From Nigrospora sphaerica (taxonomy: Eukaryota > Ascomycota > Sordariomycetes > Amphisphaeriales > Apiosporaceae): 64,000 nucleotides of DNA. Made by a program: the position numbers and the translations under genes. The notes beneath the pieces are model-generated. The model did not search any database, had not been told where the DNA came from, and saw only the letters and a program-made list of their open reading frames with translations. The stretch covers positions 372,001 to 436,000 of the forward strand of contig JAGVVL010000027.1 in the NCBI GenBank assembly GCA_018287875.1. The letters run 5' to 3'. How positions within the stretch are numbered: the stretch's first letter is position 1; every line of letters begins with the position of its first letter. Below are positions 45,443 to 56,612 of this stretch, one piece after another.

Positions 45443-46829
45443 TTAACTATGAATATGGAAAATAGGACATTTATACCTGCTATCTAATGAGGAAGCCTCC
45501 TGCCGTTCCCAGTACTCCCGTACCAACTCCGCAGATCCTTCCAGGCTCTCCTCCGTCTGCCAGGAATTGTGCTCGTGACCGTATCCTTTCCACTTCACCA
45601 GGTACTCCGTTCGGCCGCAACGCCCCTTTCGGTGCTTGAGAACGACCTCCGTCTCAAAGATGTTGCCCTGGTCATCGATGTCCTGGTCTGCCTCAACGGC
45701 CCAGGAGGGGGCATCTTGCGGTGGAAAGGGTCCTCTCCTTCAGACGAAGGGGACAGGTGAGCAACCAAAACCACAGGATGAATCTTGTACGTTTCGGGTA
45801 AGTCGAGACGGTAGGCTAGCCGGCCTACTCGTTCTAGGACCCTCCAAAGCCCTGAGCGTTGTTGCGAGTAACTCTTGGGTGGTTTTCCAGGTAAGTAGTA
45901 TCCACGGTGGAGACGAAGAAACACCTTGTCGTCAGGGGTGAAGTCCATGAGGCGATGCTTGTTATCGTAACTCTGCTTCGCCTTCGCAGCCGCGAAATCC
46001 ATAGCGAGGACAGCGTCACGACGAAGGTGCTCCCGTAGGTACCTCACGTCCTGGAATTGCTTAAGAACACTGCCTGCCTGTGTCACCACATCCAATGACC
46101 TAGGGAGCTTAAAACAGAATAACATCTCGTGAGCGGAAGCTTGAATCGAGTCAACGTGAGCATTGTTGATATTCCATTGCAAACTGGGAAGCACATCCGT
46201 CCAAGGCCGGTCGGTTGCATGAACTGGTGATACCGGAGAGCAATCTCCATGGTCTAGTTTTTGCATTCGAACAGTCCGTCAGCCTGTGGGTGGTAGGCAG
46301 TAGTCATTAGTAGTCGGGTGCCCAGGAATTTCCACATGCCGCGCCAGAATGCGGAGGTAAAGCGGCTATCCCGATCCGAAATGATGCCTTGCGGGATGCC
46401 CCAATCCGCGAGGATCAGCACCTGGACCAGTGCCGTTCCCCAGTCCTGGGCGGTGTATTGCGCGTTGCCGGGTATCAGGGCCTTGCGCTTCGATGTTGGG
46501 CAGGACACCGTCATCAACTGGTCGTAGTGGTCATGGGTCCTCTGGCCACGCACCTGCCAGGGGGAGCTCCTTGACTGCACACGCGGCAGCCCGACGATAA
46601 AGTCGATGGCGATCGTCCTCATTGGTAAGGGGTCCTGGCGAATCAGCTGGTAGTCGCCTGCCGGCAACGTCCGGTGTGTCTGATTCACTTCACATTCCGG
46701 GCAGTGCTGGACGTACTTCTTCACCATCTGCGTTTTTCCTCGAATCGCTAAGGTCTCCAGGTCCTTCAGCATCCGATTCTGGCCGAAATTGTGCTTGCCA
46801 TCGTGCGCATGGCGAGAAACTGTTGAACC
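45443..46829 (-). pseudogene. Ty3/gypsy integrase and chromodomain remnant
   Basis: Read on the minus strand: zinc-binding HHCC region (KHNFGQNRML, HCPECEVNQTHR), integrase core (IAIDFIVGLPR, SDRDSRFTSAFWRGM, YHPQADGLFE), a frame break near 46254-46266, the C-terminal integrase part (RYLREHLRRDAV, DKVFLRLHRGYYLP, YKIHPVVLVAHLSP), another frame change and a chromodomain (EYLVKWKGYG, LVREYWERQEA) ending at a stop at 45443. Protease, reverse transcriptase and RNase H are absent. This is the 3' part of a dead chromovirus-type element, truncated upstream where the LTR-like insertion starts at 46830. Confidence 0.85.
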
Positions 46830-47098
46830 TGTCAGCATATAGGAACATCCTATGTAGCACCTGTGATGCAGTGCATAAGGATTGTGCATTGGTTGCACAA
46901 GGCAGGTGGTAGCAGCCGCAGATGTCTCAGAGATAGGGTTGAGCATAACCTCTGGCCTATGCGACTGCTGCCTCGAGATAAAATATATCTCAGTGAGCAA
47001 CAACTTGATAGTGAGACTTACACTCTTTTATAATACACACACTCACTTCTATTCTCATGACATCTTTCCATACTAGTGACATCAGATTCACTCAGAAG
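46830..47098 (+). mobile_element. 269-bp LTR-like element nested in the gypsy remnant
   Basis: It starts TGTCAGCATATAGGAACATC and ends near ACTCAGAAG. An inverted copy of the same 269-bp length is at 56344-56612, with most bases identical. It interrupts the gypsy integrase frame, so it inserted later. No clear target duplication was found. Confidence 0.7.
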
Positions 47099-47846
47099 TC
47101 CACAGCCTGGATGTTTTGGTCAAGATACTCCATTGTATCCCGGTTGGAACCCTGCTTCTCTGGTCGGGTTGGAGGCAGGTCACTGTACACTAGACCTGGA
47201 TGAGGGTCCATTGGACCGAATGAACCTTCCCCTGGGAGTTTTGGGTTGTCATCAGCAGACTGTTTGCTGGGAAACGTGGCAATAAGTCGAGATGATGAAG
47301 GGACGATGTTAAGATAAAAGGTAATGATAAAGGGATGATGTTAAAATAAATGGTGATGAATGGAGATGACAGAAAACCGGAGTGCTGTATATCCGGGCAC
47401 TTACATGCTGTCCAGTCTCTTAACAGAGAAGGAATCGAGACGAAATCAGTCAACTCGTTTGTGATGGGCCGATGTCGGGGTCGTGGATGGAATCAATCCC
47501 AGATTGACGCTATTGAGACCGGACCAGGGCTCTTACGTAAGCCTTGAGCAAGGGTTTACACAAGTATAGGTTAGGCCTCGGCAGCCCAGTTCATAGCTCA
47601 GAAGACAGCGCGATTTTTCCCTTCCTTCAACACACTGCCACGCCTAATACAGCACTCCACACTCGTTTTCGTGACTATTTTGAGCTTCTTATACTTTCCT
47701 ACGTTAAGTACCATATTGATCAACGAAATCCTCACCTGATTGACCCTTGGGCTCGACCTCACGACCGTGTTTTTCCACCAGACGCCCTACAGTTCGGGGT
47801 TTCTTGGTTTCAATAAATGATAGGTACAATTTGGTTTACTAGTCTT
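47099..47846. other. Intergenic, no gene seen
   Basis: AT-rich with short direct repeats around GGTAATGATAAAGGGATGATG (about 47320). No supported coding sequence. Confidence 0.4.
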
Positions 47847-49149
47847 CTACGCATCCTCTATATACAGTGCCATATTTGGCCCAACAGCACTTCTCCAGAC
47901 GTTAATCCTATGGATCCTCCTCTTACCAAAGGTACCTCGGTACTGGGCTATCATGTACGCCGGACCCGCTGCATGGGGGCTGGCAAACAAGCCGAGAAAT
48001 GCCTCAGTCTGGGGTGCTAATCGTTGCTTGTTGGGGTCGCCTTTCAGCTCGAAGGACACGCCCGGCCAGCCACCCAACTCCTCCCACTCTTCCTTTCCGA
48101 CTTTTGCTAAAGCCCCGTCGATCATGTCTCTCGTAGACTTTGTCAGGATCTGAGACCTGTATACACGCTTCAGCGTCCCAGAAGAGGCATACTGGCCCCA
48201 TTGTACAGCTAAAACATCCGACCACTTAGTTGGAGGGAGCATCCAGTCTTTGAACCCAACTTTGTCCCAACTCGATTCTTTAGGGCCCCAGTTTGACCCT
48301 GCAACGATATAACCATCCTCTCCATTGACGATGTTCTCGAACACAGCCCCAGTTGGCTGAGTTGTCACCAGAGGTCAGTACTCATTCCACCAAGTGTGGG
48401 TATAGGAGTCCTGGATGAACATTTGTCACATACCATTCTGGTCTGCCCCTGGTCGTCCATCCAATCGTTTCCGTGATACCAACTCCGGGTTATGTCATTT
48501 TCAGGATGGAGGACACCAGAAGGTAATTCCAGATGTTTTCGGTAATCCTTTGCAGCGGTGTCGTTGACATCGTCCTCCTCATACCCGGTCTTTTCGAGTC
48601 CATCCCGTGTCACTACCCCCGGTTGAACGTTGTCGCCGTTCATCATGCACCAAAGTCCTATTGAAACTCATGTCAGTGCGTTGAACGTATCGTTTTCTAT
48701 AATATGGGAGTTGTAGTTAAGAGAGAAAAGGGGCGGGGAGCTAAGCATATATTCCCCAGGTAGTGCTTACTGCAGAGAGATCATTAGCAATTAAGTTCTG
48801 TCAAACGACAGAGCATTTGAGAACTTGAATATGCTCTTTCGATATCCGCGACTTACCTGCGTCCAGTGGTGACCTTGGCTGTCCATTCAACCTCAGAAAT
48901 GGTACGTTTCTTAAGCAGACGGGGTAGCGCAACATGCGAGTTGTTGAAAACTGGGGGTTCGTCTGAGCGGGTTTCGAGTCTCTGATGTGGTTGTTGTCGT
49001 TCAAGACCTCCAAAGGTAGCGCGAGGTTCCACCCATAGTGTTAAAACAAGTCCAAACAGCAAGATGGCGGAAAGAAGATGCTTCGAAAATCGTCCCCTCG
49101 TGCCGGCTGCTGGCGCCCAGCCACTGAGAATTGCTTTAGAAGAAGACAT
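47847..49149 (-). CDS. Small fungal protein with an N-terminal membrane segment
   Basis: Exons read as 48857-49149 (start ATG at 49149), 48434-48657 and 47847-48356. The second intron (48357-48433) is clean (GTATGT donor, CAG acceptor, phase 0). The first junction does not keep the frame as I read it, so either a small exon is missed or the gene is broken. The N-terminus has a hydrophobic segment (LLSAILLFGLVLTLWV, about 25-42), either a signal anchor or signal peptide. The C-terminal half (VGFKDWMLPPTKWSDVLAVQ, GPAYMIAQYRGTFG, NMALYIEDA) matches an uncharacterised fungal family that I recall being found near family-C chitinase genes. Function is unknown. Its position between two such chitinases fits that association. 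Confidence 0.6.
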
Positions 49150-49559
49150 AGAGAAGTGGCGCTGGCTGGCTAATGAGTGTCTCGAATTTAATGACGAATT
49201 CAGGGCATTCTTGTTACACTGACAACATTACCCTCCTACAGCCACTGATTTTATATGTAAAATGCTTCTCGGGGTCCCTTGTCGGTACGCTAACTAGTGC
49301 CCTCAATTACCATGGTGAACCAAGTACAACGGAAATTGCCTGCCTGTTTTAGGGACTTGGCAAAAGAATATGTCAATGCATAGGGACCATATATGTCAAT
49401 AGGATCCATTGATGAGGGGTCCACGCTCTCCTGCCGTGTAAACCTTGCTAGTATGGACGTAGAGCGCATCCCCAGCCGCTATGATTTCCTCGGCCACGAC
49501 TCCTGCCAGTTATATCTTTAGCCTTAATCAGTCCCCCTGCAGTATTGCTAGGATAACAG
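49150..49559. other. Intergenic, no gene seen
   Basis: Between the small membrane protein start and the 3' end of the F-box-like gene. No repeat or coding pattern recognised. Confidence 0.4.
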
Positions 49560-50774
49560 CTAGCCTTGTGAAAGCTCTTCTTTGGTCAAAATACTGCGCC
49601 ATCGAAAGCAGTAAAAATGATAATGTGACCGAACATGCCCCCGGCTCCTCGTAAAGCCGAGGTCGATCAAGCGTTTATCATCCCAGATAGCGAATCCATA
49701 CTTCCGATAGGGCTCAAATGATCCCAATAGTGGTTCTCCAATGCGCTCTGGGTGTGTCATAAAGAGATGGAACAACCAGGCTCTGTTAGACCAAGGCCAA
49801 TCCGGGGGCCTGCCTGATCTGTCCTCCCCGATCGTGAAAGATGGCGTCTCAGCACAGGGCATAACACCCATGTTCGTAGCCGCTGAGGTTGTAGACAAGA
49901 AGTCGTGGACAGTCAAGAGCTGCTGCTGGACGCTGCCGTGCAGTTCAAAGAAGCACCCCACACTGCTTGACAACAGTATGTCGCGGTGCTGCTGTGGCCA
50001 CAACCGGTCCAGGTAGCCCCTTGCGCCGGCGTCTCGTAGTTCCAAGAAGAACTGCATTAGCCAGAAGGCATTTAGCATCCGCCGCTCCTCCGTAGGGGAG
50101 GGTGGGCCTGTGATGAGCGGCTGGTACGGCAGGCTTTCCGCCTCGGCCTGTTGGAGTAACGCTAGGGTGCTGTAAACCTGCTGCTCGGAGAGGGGGGGGA
50201 AGCGAGCGACGATAGACGGCCGTAGCTCTAGGGACTTCCTGATTAAGTGCTCCAGCGTCACATGGCACCATAGGTGGAGATTCTTGGCTGTAGCAAGGAA
50301 TGAGCGCACTGCCTCGGCTGCTTGCCCCGGGTCGGGGGGGCTATGCTCCCATGCAGTCGTGATCGATGGGTCGAGGTTTTCGAGGTTTTGGATGCCACGT
50401 GTCACGTCCAGGGACGGGGGAAAGCACGAGATTCGGACCGCAACAACGGCGCGCATGATACGGAGGATGGGGCCGGGAACAGTGCGGTCAAGCACCGTTT
50501 CCAGGATCTCTGTAGAGTAGCGGCCGAGCACACCGCTCATAGTGGGCGAAGCCTGGACAAGGTTCCACAGGCATGTGAGATCCGGGGAGAGCTTAAGGAT
50601 GTGGATGCGGAGCTCCTCGGGAAGTTGAATGAAAGGGCTGTTATTTGGGCTCTTCTCGGCCATGGTTGACGGATACAGATGCCATCTCGGGAATCCTAAG
50701 AGCAAGGGGGTAGATGCGGCGTATCGGAAGCCGCGAAGGGGCCGCGTGGTGAACCATTGACTGCAACGGGGCAT
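49560..50774 (-). CDS. F-box-like protein
   Basis: 404 residues from the ATG at 50774, or 367 from the ATG at 50663. The second start looks better because the F-box-like segment (FIQLPEELRIHILKLSPDLT, then WNLVQASPTM) begins soon after it and the first 37 residues have no family pattern. The rest is helical and typical of the many fungal F-box proteins of unknown target (FWLMQFFLELRDAGARGYLD, RLIDLGFTRSRG). It presumably links a substrate to an SCF ubiquitin ligase, by analogy only. Single exon with no disruptions. Confidence 0.72.
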   Translation of the reverse strand: MPRCSQWFTTRPLRGFRYAASTPLLLGFPRWHLYPSTMAEKSPNNSPFIQLPEELRIHILKLSPDLTCLWNLVQASPTMSGVLGRYSTEILETVLDRTVPGPILRIMRAVVAVRISCFPPSLDVTRGIQNLENLDPSITTAWEHSPPDPGQAAEAVRSFLATAKNLHLWCHVTLEHLIRKSLELRPSIVARFPPLSEQQVYSTLALLQQAEAESLPYQPLITGPPSPTEERRMLNAFWLMQFFLELRDAGARGYLDRLWPQQHRDILLSSSVGCFFELHGSVQQQLLTVHDFLSTTSAATNMGVMPCAETPSFTIGEDRSGRPPDWPWSNRAWLFHLFMTHPERIGEPLLGSFEPYRKYGFAIWDDKRLIDLGFTRSRGHVRSHYHFYCFRWRSILTKEELSQG

Positions 50775-51584
50775 TTAGTGAAAGAGGAATGTCAAGGCAC
50801 TGGTCTCGACCAGGCGTTCTTGGGGGCATCCATTTGAACTGTGCAGCCGTAGGGAGCGCGGCAGGGGGTATGAGATAGAAATGGCTCGACTACGCAGCCA
50901 TTTTTGTGGTTGAGCCATATCTATCTCACACCCTCTCCGTGGGTTGCGGGGATGGAACCTCATGCTTATCTTTCAGGTGAGGGTTCCAGACGCATGCAGC
51001 TGAGTTGGGATGCGCGCCCACAAGAAATCAGTGCATGCTGCAGCTGCCGATTCATGCAGTGCGGTTTAGGGTTTAACAAGATGGCCGAAAAAGGCTGGGC
51101 GAGGACCCGACAGCGTGGATGCAATCTTACTATGCTGCAATAGTGGTGTTATTCTTAACATCGCTAGCCTCACTATTCTTGGCGCTGTGTGGGCTTGCCC
51201 AAATTGGCTTAGGGGCTAGCCCTGCCCGCAGCAACGTTGCCAACGGCCGGGAACAGAGCCGTCTCTGTAAGCCAGTACGAACCCAGCGCCGGTGAATGCT
51301 ACACTGCGGCCCCTGGCGAGTGCAGTTGCATGCTAGATTCTCTCCCTTTGCGGAGCACGGCACAACGCCAGGTTGCGAATGAAATCGCCGCCATGAGGCA
51401 CAAACTCATGAGAGACGCTTAGGTCCCTGATCAGGAGGGACTTCAGGCACTACACAGCCAAAGGCTTTTTCACGAGGCAAGCATTAAAAGCACCTGTACC
51501 GCCGGTTGCCTCCTGGCTGGTCTAATACACATGTCACAAGACTTCTAAATTGAGTTCCAAACGACAGCGTAGACGCGTTTTGAG
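50775..51584. other. Intergenic, promoter side of the second chitinase
   Basis: No supported gene. It contains the inverted repeat noted at 50871-50928. The last bases before 51585 should hold the chitinase 5' UTR. Confidence 0.4.
50871..50928. repeat. Imperfect inverted repeat, 17-bp arms
   Basis: Arms TGAGATAGAAATGGCTC and GAGCCATATCTATCTCA pair with one mismatch around a 24-base loop. It could form a hairpin or be a small MITE-like remnant. No TA duplication is evident. Confidence 0.55.
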
Positions 51585-54500
51585 ATGGCGCGGTTTAAAC
51601 CGCTCCTACGCCCCGTCTGGGCCGCTGTTTGGGCGGCTCAGGCCATCTGGGCGGCGGCAGCATCGTCACCAGGCCTCACCCACCAAGTTCCTCAGCACGC
51701 CCCCGCACGTCCAGCCTTTGACGCATTTCTGGCATCTCAGCAAAGCGATTTTGGCAGCAACAGCCTTTCACGGGTTCCCCATGCACCAGGAAACGCTTTC
51801 GACAAGAGGCAGCGCGAAGAGGACGCGAACGGGGCTTTGCTTTGCAAACAGGCGCCGTGCGTGGACGGGAGTTGTTGCGGGCCGGCCGGGATTTGCGGTT
51901 ACGGACCCGACTTTTGCGGCGTCGGATGCAGCAGCAACTGTGACGCCGCGGCCATGTGCGGCAACTTCTCGGTAGGAGGGGCGGAGAGTTGTGGCATGAA
52001 TCTGTGCTGCAGTTGGGGTGAGTTCAGTTCCCGTCAAGCCACCGCAGAGCCTGTGCTACAACCTGACTTCCCATCACAGGCGGTTGGTGTGGAACATCCG
52101 AGGTTCACTGTATCGAGGCCAACAAGTTTACGCCTTGCCAGGAAGGCTTTGGCTCATGCGAGATAATCCGCCCCAGGCTTTGCGGCGAGGATTCCATGAC
52201 GACCCTTAGCCGGACCGTGGGGTACTATCTTGCCTCCAACTCCCGAGATCGTCTTTGTAACAAGATCGAGCCCAGGCACATCAAGGCCGAGGATTACACC
52301 CACCTCTTCTTCTCATTCGCCTCTATCGACCCCGTCACCTTTCAGATCATGCCCTGGGACGAGGCCGACATCCCGCTGATGGAGGCTTTCACGGCGCTCG
52401 ACACGGAGACGTGGATCGCCGTCGGCGGCTACACCTTCAGCGATCCCGGGCCCACCCACACAACCTGGAGCGACATGTGTTCGTCCGCCGAGAACCGGGC
52501 TGCTTTCATTAAGTCGACGGCCGAATTCATGGACAAGTATGGCTTTACAGGGGTGGACCTCGACTGGGAGTATCCCGTCTCCGAAGTGCGCGGGGGTTCC
52601 AAGGGGGATACGGAGAACTTCACGAAGCTTCTCAAGGAGATGAGAGAGGCATACGGAAGCCGGTACGGCATCAGCCTTACACTTGCCCCAGACTACTGGT
52701 ATCTTCGCTACTTTGACGAAAAGGGCATGGAGCCTTACGTGGACTTTTTCGGTTTCATGGCTTACGATCTGCACGGCTTCTGGGACTCGGATGTCCTGGC
52801 GTTGGGTTCCAAGGTGCGAGGCCAGGCAGATGTACGTGAAATTTACAATGGTAAGATTGTTGAAACAATGCCTCATTGACGACTCAAGCTAACATTCAGC
52901 AGTAAGTAGTGTCTGAAACTGTGGGCAGGTCGGTGTGTTTTCAGCCACCTCGAGAGTCTTTCATTTTGGAGCTCAACTGACTCGCGATACTTCTGGGATG
53001 TCTATAGAACACATTGCCTCTGTGGTACGCCGGTTTAGACCCAAGCAAGATCAATTTTGGCCTCGCGTGGTATGGTCGAGGGTATACACTTAAAGGTAAA
53101 TGACAAGTCAACGATCCAAATTCCAGAGAGGCACCTAAGTGAGTCACGCATAAACAGGGAAGGAAAGCTATTGACTACGTGTGGGATTGATAGATCCGAG
53201 TTGTACCGAGCTTGGGTGCCCCTTCTCGGGCCCAAACAAACCGGCCGAGTGTACTAACGCAGCTGGCGTCATGTCCTTAGTCGAGATCAAAAAGCTCATC
53301 AGGAAGAAGAACCTCAAGCCCCGCCTCAACACGGAATCCATGATGAAGGAGCTCGTTTGGGGGGGCGACCAGTGGCTCGGCTACGACGACGAGGAGACGC
53401 ACGACATGAAGCGGAGGTTCGCCAACAATCTCTGCTTCGGCGGCACCATGGCGTGGTCGGTCGACTTCAACTCGGGCACGGGCGACGCGGACAGCGCGCC
53501 CGTGTCGACTGACGGGCGTTGCGGCCCGGGCCACGGCGGCGCCGCGTGCGAAGGCAGCGGGTACGGGGCCTTCTGCTCGGTGGCGGGCTACTGCGGGAGC
53601 AGCGACGCACACTGCGGCTCGGGCTGCCTGGGCGGGCGCTGCCACGCGGGCCGCGAGACGACCGACGGCACCTGCGGTGCAGCGCACCACGATGCCTTCT
53701 GCGGGCTCTGGCCCAAGGGCGGCTGCTGCTCCTCATCGGGGTACTGCGGGGCCTCCGACGCCCACTGCGGGCCCGGCTGCCAGAACGGCAGCTGCCTCGA
53801 GGCCCCCGAACGCGGCTCCGGCCCCGTCTACGTCGGGCCCGAGGTCTACACTGACGAAGAACCAGCAATGACGTGCTTCCCGCCGTGCACCTTCATCCTG
53901 CCGCCGTGGACGCTCGACGCGCCGACGACCATATCGCGCCCGCCCGTCACCGTCTCCTACCTCGACACCTGGGACACGACCACTGACATCGGAGGGTCCA
54001 AGGTCAGCACAGTGGTGAGGCTGACGACAAGCACCGTCATCACCCTTCCACCCATCACCACTACTGAGATCGAGGTGTGGAACGTCGTATGGGTCGACGA
54101 GGGCGAGGACGAGGACGATGACGACGACGTGATTATTGTGGGACTGACGTCGAGTGTAGTCTTCCCGCCCGTCACGCTCACGAGGACGAGACCATCGGTG
54201 CCCCCCGTGACGTGGACATACTCGCCTGGGCCCTATCCCACCATCGGCCCAGAAGACGACCCCAAACCGCCACCGCCACCGCCACCGCCCCCTCCGGGAT
54301 ACCCATCGTCCATCACAGGGCGCAGGGGGGCCCCTAAGCCAACCTGCAGGCCCGGCCAGAATTGCGGCAAGTCCTGCATCTTCAACTGCGACGGGCGCGG
54401 TGGAGGTTGTAAGGGGATCTGCGGGTGCGTAGGCCCAGCCTGCCCGGGTGGCAGCGAGGACCAAAATTGCGTGGGGCCAGGCTGTAAAGGCCGTGGAGGC

Positions 54501-56176
54501 AACGAAGGCGACGACAGTGGCGAGGACTGCGACGTGGAAACAGTCACCGACTTCTGAGTTTCTTGTGACGCCTCCAGCACCTCCTGCACCAGTAAGTGCG
54601 AACCTTGGTACGGGAGGTCACTCTCATTTCTCGATGGGTGGCCCGGCGAAGTGGAATACGAGTGGTCAGGGGCTAACAACGGTTCTTTCTCGGAGCTACT
54701 TCAAGTTCCATCTTCAGCGGATGCTCAGTCACGCCAACGACAATTACGTCGACGGGCGGACCTTGCCCAGCGTAAGTCATCCCTACGTCAAACTTGCTCT
54801 GGTGTGGCGGGTTTGCTGACAGCGACATGTGTTGTTTGGGTATCGCAGCCCTACCTACGACGCCGGCCTGCAGGAGGTCATGGGTGAGCCGATACCCAGC
54901 GGCTGGAAGCGCACGCAGGGCACGACGGTATTCTCCGGCACAACCATCACAACCTGGGGGTGGGATCGCAGCGGAGGCCGTGGCGGGTCGCCCGCGACGT
55001 CGCGCCCCCCGTCGGGGCCGTCGGGCATCCCGACCCTCACGGCCGACCCGCCGCCCTACACGGGCGCCGGGTGCGCCTCGTCCGTCCAGACGACCGTGTG
55101 CAACGGGTCCGGCGGCCGCAAAGCCTGCGTCACCCAAGACCTGTGCGTGCCCACGCCGGCTTGCCCCCGCTTCTACAACGCCGGCGCCTCGCCCGTATGC
55201 TCGGGCGAATTCTCCGTCTGCCTGAGCACCAGCGCCATCACCCGGTGTGCCCGCGGCACCGCCGCGTCCGGGCTGCCCACCCTCCCGACGCCGTCGGCAT
55301 CTCCCAGGTCGGCGTCCGTCGCCCCGCCCCCGCCGCCTCCAGGCAACCAGGCGCGGGACGGGCGCGCCGGCCAGTCGCCCGAGGAAGTGCCCAAGGAAGC
55401 GCCCGAGGAAGCGCCCGCACCCAGGAGGACACCCGCCTCGCGAGGAGAGCTGGCGGGCCCCGGGCAGCTCCGGACTAGCAACTCCAGCGTTTCCGGCCTG
55501 CTCTCCTCCCGGCAGACCGGGTGTGGCGGCAGTGCCAACGGCGGGTGCGACATTATCCTCATGTGCGCTGCATGTGCCGCAGTCGACCAGGTTCCCTGTC
55601 TCGTAAGTGCCAATCTTCCCTTATTTCTCCCCTGGGGATAAACGGCAGCCCGGGATTGGCCGGGCGGCCCGAGGTTAGGGTACCGTACACTCACACTGCT
55701 ACCTAGGAGGCACATATATACGCCCACACCGGTGCCGTGTCCGGGACCGAGGTGACGGCCTCGGTTATCGAGGACGGCGTGACGGTGTGCCGCGCCGAGA
55801 TGCAGTGTCCCATCTGGGACGACGGTTGTAGCGGTCGCCCCAACTTCAACTGCGGCAATGGCAACAAGATGAGCTGGGAGTGGAACTTTATACAGTACTA
55901 CAGCAAAAAGTACGGCCTGTGGTTCCCCCTCTTCCTCGACCGAACCGGGAGCGACGAGCTTGTGTTCTGCCGTGAGTCGAACCGATTTCCCTTCTTCCCC
56001 CACCCCTTCTCATTCGGCGGCCCAAGAAGACGGAAGAGAGAAAGCCTCTGAACGAACACCGAGGCTTGATTGATGGCTAACCGACTTCCCCTCCAGTCCA
56101 AACCGTCCGAGGCCTGCCAATGCCTTCGGCTTGTATTGTGGACAGGTTCGATTTCAAAGATGGGCTTTGCCGGTAG
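51585..56176 (+). CDS. Secreted GH18 family-C chitinase, interrupted by one TGA
   Basis: Exons 51585-52017, 52080-52849, 53008-53095, 53194-54591, 54696-54771, 54849-55602, 55707-55971 and 56097-56176. All phases agree, giving 1,287 codons of which one is a stop. A signal peptide leads. CBM18-like sequence follows (SCCGPAGICGYGPDFCG and a second Cys cluster). The GH18 domain has TGVDLDWEYP with catalytic Glu about 308. The first Asp of the usual DxxDxDxE is Thr here. Two further CBM18 modules lie at about 540-625, then a Thr/Pro-rich linker with a proline run and a Cys-rich C-terminal half. An in-frame TGA at 54555-54557 (codon 885) stands where the family has Trp, while three downstream exons and their splice sites stay intact. 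The intron between 52849 and 53008 looks like a twin intron. Chitin hydrolysis outside the cell is expected; the truncated product would still contain GH18. Confidence 0.8.
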
Positions 56177-56343
56177 TGGTCGTGCCAAGATGTCCTCTCG
56201 GACTCTGTTTACCTTCATGGGCGTTGATGCGTGACATCGGTGGGCATTGACAAAACAGCTAGGTAGGATACTTCTCCGGAAGGGCAAACCCAGCTGATGG
56301 CAAGACTGAGGAGAGGGCGATAGGCCGTGGGAAAAGTTGTAGG

Positions 56344-56612
56344 CTTCTGAGTGAATCTGATGTCACTAGTATGAAAAGATGTCATGAGAATAGAAGTGAG
56401 TGTGTGTGTTTTAAAAGAGTGTAAGTCTCACTATCAAGTTGTCGCTCACTGAGATATCTTTTATCTCGGGGCAGCAGCCGCATAGGCCATAGGTTATGCT
56501 CAACCCTACCTGTGAGACATCTGCGGCTGCCAGCACCTGCCTTGTGCAACCAATGCACAATCCTTATGCACTGCATCACAGGTGCTACATAGGATGTTCC
56601 TGTATGCTGACA
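56344..56612 (-). mobile_element. 269-bp LTR-like element, inverted copy of 46830-47098
   Basis: The reverse complement starts TGTCAGCATACAGGAACATC and follows the 46.8 kb copy to its end with scattered substitutions. It lies 168 bp after the chitinase stop, with no adjacent retroelement gene, so it is a solo element. Confidence 0.7.
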
